From NCBI GenBank assembly GCA_040616305.1, contig CP159918.1, positions 1,488,001 through 1,552,000 of the forward strand: a stretch of DNA of 64,000 nucleotides, given 5' to 3'. Positions 51,516 to 59,170 of the stretch are shown in pieces. Both the position numbers and the translations under genes were made by a program. The notes under the pieces were generated by a model that was given only the letters and a program-made list of their open reading frames with translations, did no database searches and was not told the origin of the DNA. The first letter of the stretch is position 1, and each line of letters begins with the position of its first letter. Origin of the DNA: UBA1876 sp003446665. GTDB lineage: Bacteria; Synergistota; Synergistia; Synergistales; Thermovirgaceae.

Positions 51516-52090
51516 TCATATCATCCCCCTTACTCGACATGATCAATAAACCCTGTTTCTCTTTTTCTCGACGTTCCCGGTCCTTTTTCCCGCCCCCCTT
51601 CCGAAACAATTTTTGAAATTCTGTTATCGAGCAGCCTGGTACTTGTTTCCCCTTTCTTTTTACGTAACACTTCGCGAAGAGTTAATGTATAGAAAAGCTG
51701 CCAGAGACATTTTTTCTCTGGCGGGTAATTTTGAGCTGATGATGTATGTTAAAAAAGGATACGATGAGGGACCGGCAGATGATGCCGTATAGGGGAAACC
51801 GCCAAATTCGCGTATGGGATACCGTTTTTCTCCGGAATCAACAGCGAAGATTTGCACCTGAAATTTCACAATATTTTCCTCCGGAAAATGCAAAATAGGG
51901 CAACTCTTCAATAAAAAAACGGTCTTTTCTTTTCTTATTGAATTATACAACATTTCCAAGTATATGCGATCATGTGGCTTGTTAAAAGGAGTTTTCAAGG
52001 TAATTTTCCAAGGTCTTGCCTGTTATTAATGTGAAGTGGTAATATTATCTTCGGCTTTTCTCAAGAAAACCGCGAAAAGGGGATCCGTTC
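51516..52090. other. 575-bp divergent intergenic region
   Basis: It lies between nhaC copy 2 (minus) and a plus-strand hypothetical gene. A short hairpin GCCAGAG/CTCTGGC occurs near 51692-51717. A weak plus-strand promoter candidate is TTGCCT (52016-52021) 18 bp from TAATAT (52040-52045). An ORF at 51660-51998 (minus) has no ribosome site or family features and was not accepted. Confidence 0.45.
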
Positions 52091-52501
52091 ATGACAGACC
52101 AGCAAAAACAGGCTGTAATTCTCATGCTCGTCGAAAAGCAGGGTGAAAACCCCAACCTCTGGGGTTACGCACGTCTGCGAAAGTCAGTACTGCTCCTTCA
52201 GAAGGAAGAGGATGTCCCCTTGGGTTTCCCTTTCAGGCTCGAAAGGGAACGGCCGGTCTCACCTGATTTGCAGCGTTTCCTCGAGGATATGCGTTTTAAA
52301 AAACTCCTTGTATTCAAGGAGACTCCCCATGGATACCGCATCTTCTGTGGTGAGAAGGGTAAAAAACTCCTTGCCGAACACCTCGAAACAGTAGAGCAAT
52401 ACAAGGAACAGGTCGCCCGGGTGTTTGATATAGTCAAGGACCTGCGCCTGACAGATCTTCGCGAAGCCGCCTACGAGGCATTCCTAAGAAACCCGGAATA
52501 A
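52091..52501 (+). CDS. Uncharacterised YwgA-like protein
   Basis: This 136-residue soluble protein, ATG 52091 with AAAAGGGG upstream, is predicted mostly helical with a winged-helix-like start (VILMLVEKQGENPNLWGYARLRKSVLLLQKE) and an EEAL-like C-terminal helix. It is reminiscent of YwgA-type small proteins that share a fold with some HTH/antitoxin-like domains, but the likeness is weak. It stands 104 bp before niaR on the same strand; niaR has its own promoter. No function assigned. Confidence 0.65.
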   Translation: MTDQQKQAVILMLVEKQGENPNLWGYARLRKSVLLLQKEEDVPLGFPFRLERERPVSPDLQRFLEDMRFKKLLVFKETPHGYRIFCGEKGKKLLAEHLETVEQYKEQVARVFDIVKDLRLTDLREAAYEAFLRNPE

Positions 52502-52545
52502 ATCCGCATTTTACCTTGACTCCAAGATCAGAAAGAACATGGCCC

Positions 52546-52586
52546 TTGAACGTTTGCATTGAAAATGCTAGTATCTGCTACTAGCA
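52546..52586 (+). promoter_or_regulatory. niaR promoter with overlapping palindromic operator
   Basis: TTGAAC (52546-52551) and TAGTAT (52569-52574) are 17 bp apart. A perfect inverted repeat TGCTAGTA-TCTGC-TACTAGCA covers 52566-52586, over the -10 and down to the ribosome site, which suggests autorepression by the NiaR protein encoded directly downstream. Confidence 0.6.
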
Positions 52587-52605
52587 GCTACACGGAGGTG
52601 CGACA

Positions 52606-53115
52606 TTGAGAAGAGCCGATCGCCAAAAAAAAATACTTGACATTTTGGAGGCAACGGAAGAACCCGTCAGCGGGTCCGAACTGGCAGAAATCTTTTCCAT
52701 CAGCAGACAAGCTGTCGTACAAGATATCGCACAGCTGCGCAAAAGTGGTTTCCAGGTTTCCGCAACCCCCCAGGGTTATCTTATGCAGAAAGGTCCTGAA
52801 AGATTCCGGAGGATCTTCGCGGTCAGGCACGGACCCGAGGACATAGCCGAGGAACTTGGAGCAGTAGTAAATTGCGGTGGACTGGTTATTGATGTCATCG
52901 TAGATCATCCCGTTTACGGGGAAATAAGGGGCAACATACACGTAAAGACCGAAGAGGACGTGACCCGTTTTGTCAATCTTCTCAACAGCACGGGGCAAAG
53001 TCCCCTGCTCTGCCTGTCTAAGGGATTTCACCTTCATACAATTGAGGCCGAACAACCTGAAGTACTGGACGCTATCGAGAAGACTCTCGAAGAAAAAGGG
53101 TTTCTAGTAAGCTGA
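52606..53115 (+). CDS. niaR: NiaR-type transcriptional repressor (HTH plus 3H domain)
   Basis: This encodes 169 residues, TTG start at 52606 after GGAGGTG. The N-terminal HTH_11 domain (ADRQKKILDILEATEEPVSGSELAEIFSISRQAVVQDI, split here around residue 25) is followed by the 3H domain with its histidines in DHPVYGEIRGNIHV and KGFHLHTIEA. NiaR proteins bind nicotinic acid with a metal and repress NAD salvage and niacin uptake genes. The following two genes encode a sodium:solute symporter unit, which therefore is a candidate niacin-related transporter. Confidence 0.92.
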   Translation: MRRADRQKKILDILEATEEPVSGSELAEIFSISRQAVVQDIAQLRKSGFQVSATPQGYLMQKGPERFRRIFAVRHGPEDIAEELGAVVNCGGLVIDVIVDHPVYGEIRGNIHVKTEEDVTRFVNLLNSTGQSPLLCLSKGFHLHTIEAEQPEVLDAIEKTLEEKGFLVS

Positions 53116-53143
53116 TCATCACCGAACATTAGGAGGAGTCAGA

Positions 53144-53347
53144 TTGTCTGTGCAGGAAAGGGTCTGGATCTTGTCCGCCGTTTTGTTGACGGCGCTAAAC
53201 ATAATTTTACCGTACACGATTTTTGAAAAAGCGGGTGCTTGGGCCTTTTGGACAATTCTTACTGCAATAGTGCTTGCAGAGGGAATTTTTTACACCAAGT
53301 CGTGGAAAGACCCCATGGTTGAAGTAAAAGGGAGAAAGCGTCGATGA
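53144..53347 (+). CDS. Small two-TM membrane protein, symporter partner
   Basis: This encodes 67 residues. A TTG start at 53144 follows AGGAGGAG. Two hydrophobic helices (about 8-24 and 32-49) are followed by a basic tail (KGRKRR). It overlaps the symporter gene by 4 bp. Small two-TM proteins in front of solute:sodium symporters (for example YhdT with PanF) act as partner subunits; this analogy is by position and size only. Confidence 0.75.
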   Translation: MSVQERVWILSAVLLTALNIILPYTIFEKAGAWAFWTILTAIVLAEGIFYTKSWKDPMVEVKGRKRR

Positions 53348-54813
53348 GCAGCTTATTCCTCTTTTCGGGGATTTTTATATGGTTTGCAGTGGGTACTTTC
53401 CTTTCCTGGACGGCAAGGAAGGAACTGGGAAAGGGCATGACGGAATATTTCCTTGCCAATCGGAGCGTAGGAGGAGTCCTTTCGGCCTTGACGTATAGCG
53501 CGACAACCTACAGCGCCTTCATGATGGTGGGGTTAGTAGGCCTGACCTACAAGACCGGCGTGACAAGCCTGGGTTTCGAGCTGACTTACCTGATAGGTAC
53601 GGTTTTCCTCCTGGCTTTGTTCGCTCCACGGTATTGGTCCGCAGGAAGGCGGTTCAACCTCCTTACGCCCGCGGAAATGCTTTCGTTCCGGTACAATAGT
53701 CCCGCCGTCGGGATCGCAGCTGCGGTCCTGTGCATCGTAATGCTGATTCCTTATGCTGCGGTACAGCTTATGGGAACAGGCTATCTTCTTGAAACTCTTT
53801 CGCGAGGGGCTATATCTTTCCGGGCCGCCACTATCATCGCTGCTGCCATGTCTTTTATTTTCTCCTGGTGGGCCGGACTACGTTCGGTAGCTCTTACCGA
53901 CGCGCTCCAGTCGGGAATCATGCTAGTTGCAAGCATCTTGCTCGCTGTTTTCGTCGCTTTTGTGCTCCTTCCCGGGGGTCCCCTTGGGTTTTCTCAAACA
54001 AACCCCGCACTTTTGGAGGTTTCATGGCCTTTCCCCATGTTTATAGGTTTGACACTTCCCTGGTTTTTTTTCGCGGTCACCAACCCCCAGGTAGTTCAAC
54101 GTCTTTATAGCCCGCGAAGCGTGGGAAGCATCCGAAAGATGATCCTCGGTTTTTCTTTTTTCGGGTTCGTGTATACCATTCTTTGCGTCTACCTGGGTTT
54201 TGCGTCGGCAGAGCTGGTGCCAGGCCTTGATGTTGCTGACAATGCCATGGCCGCTCTGTTATCCCTCGTACCCAGGCCACTGGCTCTCATAGTTGCCCTT
54301 AGCATTATCGCAGCGGCGGTATCAACGATGAATTCCATCATTCTGACTCTCAGTTCCATGTTCGGAAGGGATATACTAAAGGCTGCCATCCCCACACTCG
54401 ACGAAAACTGGGAAATGCTCCTAAGCAAGGCTTTCATTCCCGTTATTACCATGGTGTGCCTGATTTTCGCCCAATACCGCTTCAACTTGATAGCCATACT
54501 CTCTTCCATGGCATCCGGGGGTCTTTTAATGCAGCTTCCAGCCGTTATCGGTGCCTTTTTCTGGAAGCGTTCGAGTGCCTCCGGTGCTTTCTGGAGTATC
54601 GTCACAGGCGGCATTTTAACGGGCTCCCTTTACATAACGGGGGCAAAGCCCCTGGGGCAATGGCCGCCAGTCTGGGGGCTATTGCTTTCGGCAACTGTTT
54701 TCCTTCTTGTAAGCCTGTTTACCTCTCCGCCAGCGCGAGCGGGCAGTTTCTTAAGTTCTATAAATGATGACATTAACGGCATTTTTGCAAAAAAAGAAAA
54801 ATCCAGAGACTGA
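53344..54813 (+). CDS. Sodium:solute symporter family protein
   Basis: This is a 489-residue protein with about 13 membrane segments of the SSS family. Family features include GMTEYFLANRSVGGVLSALTYSAT near the start, then AFMMVGLVG, and the SSS signature region FFFAVTNPQVVQRLYSPRS near 245. The overall pattern is closest to the pantothenate (PanF) type symporters. It would import an organic anion with sodium. Position after niaR suggests the cargo could be niacin or a related vitamin; PanF-like pantothenate transport is the main alternative. Confidence 0.88.
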   Translation: MSSLFLFSGIFIWFAVGTFLSWTARKELGKGMTEYFLANRSVGGVLSALTYSATTYSAFMMVGLVGLTYKTGVTSLGFELTYLIGTVFLLALFAPRYWSAGRRFNLLTPAEMLSFRYNSPAVGIAAAVLCIVMLIPYAAVQLMGTGYLLETLSRGAISFRAATIIAAAMSFIFSWWAGLRSVALTDALQSGIMLVASILLAVFVAFVLLPGGPLGFSQTNPALLEVSWPFPMFIGLTLPWFFFAVTNPQVVQRLYSPRSVGSIRKMILGFSFFGFVYTILCVYLGFASAELVPGLDVADNAMAALLSLVPRPLALIVALSIIAAAVSTMNSIILTLSSMFGRDILKAAIPTLDENWEMLLSKAFIPVITMVCLIFAQYRFNLIAILSSMASGGLLMQLPAVIGAFFWKRSSASGAFWSIVTGGILTGSLYITGAKPLGQWPPVWGLLLSATVFLLVSLFTSPPARAGSFLSSINDDINGIFAKKEKSRD

Positions 54814-55521
54814 TTAGACATGGTCTGAATTGATGTAAGCCCTTGTCCAGGGGCAGGCGACCATGCATATTCCGCATATGGTGTGTCCCAGATCCCTTGC
54901 GTTGGAAAAGGCTTTTGCCTGGTCGTGGCAAGCCCTTATGTCTATTATGTCCTCACGTGAAAGGGAAGGAGACCACTCTTTTCCGTACGGAGCGGAAACG
55001 GGACATACCTTGCGGCATTGGTTGCAACTTCCACAAAAAGATTGCTCCACGGGTTTCCCGACCGGAAGAGGCGCGTCGGTCATTATTGTGCACAATCTGA
55101 CTGCCGATCCATATTCACGAGTTACCAGCAAGGCGCATTTGCCTATCCAGCCCAGGCCGGAGCGGGTAGCTGCAGTCTTGTGAGGAAATTCGGCCGAAAG
55201 GGTCCTTTTGTTCCAGCTTTCCGTCGTGGGCCCCACAAGATGTGTCTCGTACCCTGTTTTTTGAATCAGGTCGCAGACATTCTGTCCCAATATCGCAAGG
55301 ACCTTGTTGACCCGGACATATTCGTCACGGTAGTTTTTTGTTGGTCCTTCGTATATCTCCTTCAGTACCTCGCGGTCAAGAGGGTAGGCTATAGACACGG
55401 CAACGGACCATTTTTTCTCCAGCTCTTGACTGACGCCCCGGATATCGGCAAACCCGACTTTCCCTGCCCCTTTTTCGAAAAGATGTTCCCTGATCTTTAT
55501 AGCCAACTTTTCAAATGCCAT
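54814..55521 (-). CDS. Short QueG-like 4Fe-4S protein
   Basis: This encodes 235 residues, ATG 55521 with GGAGAG eight bases upstream. The N-terminal part (SVAVSIAYPLDREVL...) and AATRSGLGWIGKCALLVT resemble epoxyqueuosine reductase QueG. The two ferredoxin-type clusters are CGSCNQCRKVCPVSAP near 178 and CGICMVACPW near 225. True QueG is about 350-390 residues with a C-terminal HEAT-like part that is absent here, so a different reductase function is likely. It is 32 bp downstream of the class II aldolase gene. Confidence 0.82.
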   Translation of the reverse strand: MAFEKLAIKIREHLFEKGAGKVGFADIRGVSQELEKKWSVAVSIAYPLDREVLKEIYEGPTKNYRDEYVRVNKVLAILGQNVCDLIQKTGYETHLVGPTTESWNKRTLSAEFPHKTAATRSGLGWIGKCALLVTREYGSAVRLCTIMTDAPLPVGKPVEQSFCGSCNQCRKVCPVSAPYGKEWSPSLSREDIIDIRACHDQAKAFSNARDLGHTICGICMVACPWTRAYINSDHV

Positions 55522-55553
55522 TTGTATTTCTCTCCTTCTTCCCATTTCCAGAT

Positions 55554-56207
55554 TTATTGGTTTTCCTCTTCGCACTGGCCATAGTCACGGAAAAGCCTCA
55601 TCAGTTCTTTCATTTCGGAAGCATCGAGGCACCTGGGTTCTCCGGCACATTTCGCCTTGTAGTAGATTTCCGCCAGGAATTCAGCCGTTTCGGCGGCGTA
55701 AAAGGCGTCACACAGATCTTTCCCCACAGCTACAAGTCCGTGGTTCGCAAGGATTACGGCTTTCCCGTTTCCGATGGATTGCACCGCGGAAAGCGCCAGT
55801 TCTTTGGAACCGAAAGATGCGTAGGGCGCGACGGGAATCCTCCCTCCGAAAGAAGCCATAAGGTAGTGAAAGGGAGGAATTTCCCAACCAAGGCACGCCA
55901 GAACGGAAATATAAAGAGAATGAGTATGAACCACTGCCCCTGTTTCCGGCATATGTCGATATAGTTCCAGGTGGAGAGGTACCTCGCTTGAGGGTTTTTT
56001 TCTTCCCCAGAGGATTTCACCTGCCTGCGAAAGGATGACGACGTCATCCGTCGTTATTCTTTCGTAAGCCATCCCGCTCGGAGATATGGCGACAAGGCCG
56101 CCTTCAGTTCGGCAGCTCAGGTTGCCTCCCGTGCCCCTGGTCAAGCCGCTTTCAAAAAGTTTTCGACCGTACCGGACTATCTGGTCCCGTGCCTCTGGGT
56201 CATCCAT
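55554..56207 (-). CDS. Class II aldolase/adducin family protein
   Basis: This encodes 217 residues, ATG 56207 eight bases after GGAG; the longer frame to 56333 lacks a ribosome site. The zinc-binding histidines are in VVHTHSLYISVLA near residue 92 and ILANHGLVAVG near 155, and the catalytic Glu is in KPSSEVPLHLELYR near 75. The N-terminus GLTRGTGGNLSCR binds substrate phosphate. The fold fits fuculose-1-phosphate aldolase and methylthioribulose-1-phosphate dehydratase relatives; which one cannot be told. Confidence 0.9.
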   Translation of the reverse strand: MDDPEARDQIVRYGRKLFESGLTRGTGGNLSCRTEGGLVAISPSGMAYERITTDDVVILSQAGEILWGRKKPSSEVPLHLELYRHMPETGAVVHTHSLYISVLACLGWEIPPFHYLMASFGGRIPVAPYASFGSKELALSAVQSIGNGKAVILANHGLVAVGKDLCDAFYAAETAEFLAEIYYKAKCAGEPRCLDASEMKELMRLFRDYGQCEEENQ

Positions 56208-56361
56208 TTCACCCACTCCTTCTTGAGCTGAATCTTCCCTCGGTTTTCCCATATTATCCTTGAACCGCCTGCTAATGCCAGCATAGTTTTCGACTCTCCA
56301 TAATAGTGTTACCCTTTCATTGACAGTACCCATAAGACCCTGTGCTTAGGAGGTTAAATTC

Positions 56362-57213
56362 ATGCCTGCAAAAAACAGAAGCCCGGTACCCCTTTTCCAG
56401 GTCGACGCATTCACTTCTAAACCGTTTAGAGGCAACCCGGCAGCGGTGTGTCTTTTCGAAGAATTTCCAGAAGACCACCTGCTCAAGGACATCGCCGCGG
56501 AGATGAACCTCTCGGAAACTGCGTTTTTGGTTCACCCTGGCCATGGCGGACCTTCGTCTACGGCGTATGAAATACGATGGTTCACTCCGACGGTCGAGGT
56601 ACCCCTTTGCGGACACGCAACGCTTGCCGCATCCCACGTTATTTTCAACGAACTCCAGGAGGCTCGGGACAACATAGAGTATGCGAGCAAAAGTGGAAGA
56701 CTATCCGCAAGGCGCGAGGGAAAGGCAATAACTCTCGATTTTCCGTTGAACCCGCCCAAAGTTTCCTCATGCCCTAAAGACGTGCTCAAGGCACTGGGGA
56801 TAGACAAGTTCAATGCCGCAGCTATTTCCGAAACGGCCGAAATGCTCCTTGTAGAGGTCGAAAGCGAGGAGTTCTTGCGCTCCCTGTCTCCTGATATGAG
56901 CGCCCTGGTTGAAAGCAACAGGGAAGGTTTGCCTTTCGAGGGTGTCATAGTTACGGCACCTTCCAAAAATTATGACTTCGTATCCCGCTATTTCGGTCCC
57001 TGGGAGGGGATCGACGAAGACCCTGTCACAGGCTCGGCCCACACTGTCCTTGCACCGTACTGGTCACAAAAGCTCTCCAAAAATGAATTCCGGTCCTTTC
57101 AGGCCTCGAAACGCGGAGGAGAGCTATCGCTCAGGATCAGTGAGAGAAACCGTCTCGATATAATCGGCGAGGCATGTACAGTATTCATGGGCAAACTTTT
57201 CCCATGGCAATAA
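56362..57213 (+). CDS. PhzF family isomerase-like protein
   Basis: This 283-residue protein of the PhzF fold, ATG 56362 after AGGAGG, contains the family pattern FQVDAFTSKPFRGNPAAV, then AEMNLSETAFLVHP with the catalytic Glu near residue 52, CGHATLAAS, and GIDEDPVTGSAHTVLAPYW near 225. PhzF itself isomerises dihydro-hydroxyanthranilate, but most homologues have unknown substrates, so only the family is assigned. A terminator follows. Confidence 0.92.
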   Translation: MPAKNRSPVPLFQVDAFTSKPFRGNPAAVCLFEEFPEDHLLKDIAAEMNLSETAFLVHPGHGGPSSTAYEIRWFTPTVEVPLCGHATLAASHVIFNELQEARDNIEYASKSGRLSARREGKAITLDFPLNPPKVSSCPKDVLKALGIDKFNAAAISETAEMLLVEVESEEFLRSLSPDMSALVESNREGLPFEGVIVTAPSKNYDFVSRYFGPWEGIDEDPVTGSAHTVLAPYWSQKLSKNEFRSFQASKRGGELSLRISERNRLDIIGEACTVFMGKLFPWQ

Positions 57214-57228
57214 TCCTACTCTGGCGAT

Positions 57229-57267
57229 AAAGGGAGGGACCCAAAGATATACAGGGTCTCTCCCTTT
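57229..57267 (+). terminator. Terminator after phzF-like gene
   Basis: AAAGGGAGGGACCC pairs with GGGTCTCTCCCTTT (13 Watson-Crick pairs and one G-U), 12-base loop, followed by TTCT. It could also act on transcripts from the convergent PPIase gene. Confidence 0.75.
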
Positions 57268-57304
57268 TCTAAAAAACATTGCGGGATAGCTTCGCTTCTT
57301 GCTT

Positions 57305-58192
57305 TTACTTTATTGCCGGAATCCCTCCGAGGTTTGAGAGGGTCTTTTCATCTATCGTCACGTTAAACCGCTCTTTTAATTTTTCCACTTCCTGTTCCAG
57401 GTACCACTGCTGGATGTCCTGCTGCAACTGCGGAAGAGCTTCCTCGAAGGATTGCTGGTGACTCGGTTTCCTTTCGAGAACCTGGACAACATGCCACCCG
57501 AATCGGCTTTCGACAGGTCCTTTGATGGAGTTTTCTTTCATCGAGAAAACCAGCTTGTCAAATGCGGGTACCGTCTGTCCAGGTGTGACCCAACCCAAAT
57601 CTCCGCCGTTTTGGGCGCTGCCCCTGTCGATACTTTTAGCCCGTGCCACTTCAGGGAAGGCGGACGGATCCACCATGACTTCCAAAAGCACCCTGGAGGC
57701 CTCTTCCTTCGTAGATGTCAATACGTGTCGAACATGAGCTGACTCGGGGATTACGTAGTCTTCCTTGTGCGCTTCGTAATATTTTTCCAGGTCCTCGCGT
57801 TGGAGGCTCCAATTTGCCGCCACCTTGTTGACATAGGCCTGAGCCAGCGTATTTGCCCTGTTCCACCTGAGCGTCAGGGCCACGTCCTCGTCAAGGTGGA
57901 GTCCTTCCATCATCGCCGCCTGGCTCAAAATAAGAGACATCACGACCTGGTTAGCAAGCTGCTGCCTCTGTTCGAGCGTGGTCTGTGCCAGGACAAGAGG
58001 TACCATTCCCCTGCTGACTCCGGACTGAAGCACCAGAAGATTTACCATCTCCTGCTCTCCCACCTTCTCTCCGCCTACGGTGACCACCGGTTTTTCGTCA
58101 GCGGCGCAAGCCGCACCTGCAAGTATGGCCAAAAATGCGACCATGACCACCGCTATAACCAGGTTTCTCTGTTTCTTGCAAATGGTTTTCAT
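57305..58192 (-). CDS. Exported peptidyl-prolyl isomerase (PpiC/parvulin type)
   Basis: This encodes 295 residues. A signal peptide (basic start, hydrophobic 10-27) ends in ACA-ADEK, which suits signal peptidase I; there is no standard lipobox. The N-terminal SurA-like helical part is followed by a parvulin domain from about 150 (HVRHVLTSTKEEASRVL, FPEVARAKSIDRGSAQNGGDLGW, PVESRFGWHVVQVLE). It would assist folding of exported proteins in the envelope. It sits 27 bp downstream of the membrane protease gene. Confidence 0.93.
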   Translation of the reverse strand: MKTICKKQRNLVIAVVMVAFLAILAGAACAADEKPVVTVGGEKVGEQEMVNLLVLQSGVSRGMVPLVLAQTTLEQRQQLANQVVMSLILSQAAMMEGLHLDEDVALTLRWNRANTLAQAYVNKVAANWSLQREDLEKYYEAHKEDYVIPESAHVRHVLTSTKEEASRVLLEVMVDPSAFPEVARAKSIDRGSAQNGGDLGWVTPGQTVPAFDKLVFSMKENSIKGPVESRFGWHVVQVLERKPSHQQSFEEALPQLQQDIQQWYLEQEVEKLKERFNVTIDEKTLSNLGGIPAIK

Positions 58193-58219
58193 CGAATTCC
58201 TCCCAGTTCAACAGTTTCG

Positions 58220-59053
58220 TCAATCTTTGGCGCCGTTTTTGGGTGTGCTGTGGTAAGGCAGCGGGACATATTGTACCGAGGGTCTCCGTTGTCCTGACTG
58301 TGGATAGAACTTCATAATCTCGCTTATTTCATCTGGCATTTCTGTACTTACGAACATGCCGAGCTCTTCCGCCTCTTCGCTGGAGATCGGGTAATCATGG
58401 GTCCAACGCCCTTCCGTCAGCACATTGGCGAGCTTTTCAGCTTCTTCCTCGGAAATGTTGTCGACGAGAAGGTCCTTGACGAATTTGCGTGTCTGGTCAA
58501 TGGCCTTTCTGGAAATGTCGGCCAGAATTAATGTTTCGTCATCAAGTTCGGCCACCGGTTTTTGTTCCACCGTCTTGAGAATGGAAACGGCGGGATATTG
58601 CCCTATCTGTGGGTCTACAGGTCCCAAAACAGCATGTTTGTCCATGATTATTTCATCGGCCGCCAGTGCGACTAGCGTTCCCCCGGACATCGCATAGTGA
58701 GGGACGAAGACCGTCACCTTGGCAGGGTGTTTGTTTAGTGCCGCGGCTATCTGCTCGGCCGCAAGAAGGAGCCCGCCTGGCGTATGTACGATTATATCAA
58801 TTGGCGTATCGGCAGAGGTGAGGCGTATCGCCCTGAGTACTTCTTCGGAGTCCTCGATGTCGATGAAGTTCCGCGAGAACATCCCGAAAAAGCCCATGCT
58901 CTCCTGCCTGTGAATCAAGGTGATAACCCTGCTTCTCCGCCGCTTTTCCAACCCCCTTATAGCGGTTACCCTCGATCTTTCGAGGAACCATTGCTTCATC
59001 GAGGGATACACAAAAAAGAAAAACAGCAGAATCCAGAAAAAATTGCCCTCCAC
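58220..59053 (-). CDS. Membrane-anchored serine protease, SDH/ClpP-like family
   Basis: This 277-residue protein uses the GTG at 59053, with GAGGGGG upstream; a TTG at 59098 is also in frame. One N-terminal TM (about 4-18) anchors it. The soluble part has the ClpP/crotonase fold of the serine-dehydrogenase-proteinase (SDH_sah) family: IDIIVHTPGGLLLAAEQIA, VPHYAMSGGTLVALAADEIIM with the nucleophile Ser near residue 134, and DKHAVLGPVDPQIG. It is a putative envelope protease or peptidase; substrates are unknown. Confidence 0.88.
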   Translation of the reverse strand: MEGNFFWILLFFFFVYPSMKQWFLERSRVTAIRGLEKRRRSRVITLIHRQESMGFFGMFSRNFIDIEDSEEVLRAIRLTSADTPIDIIVHTPGGLLLAAEQIAAALNKHPAKVTVFVPHYAMSGGTLVALAADEIIMDKHAVLGPVDPQIGQYPAVSILKTVEQKPVAELDDETLILADISRKAIDQTRKFVKDLLVDNISEEEAEKLANVLTEGRWTHDYPISSEEAEELGMFVSTEMPDEISEIMKFYPQSGQRRPSVQYVPLPYHSTPKNGAKD

Positions 59054-59170
59054 GACTCTTCCCCCTCTCTTCAGGAACCATTTTGTCCTGGAATCCAAGA
59101 ATAGCAGAAACCGGGGCCTGGGTCACTTTCCGCCCCGGTTTCTCAAGTTCAAGCTTGTTACCTTCGGTCT

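Noticed and set aside
51660..51998. A 112-codon minus-strand ORF upstream of nhaC copy 2
   Set aside because: TTG start without a ribosome site, no domain features, and AT-rich intergenic composition.
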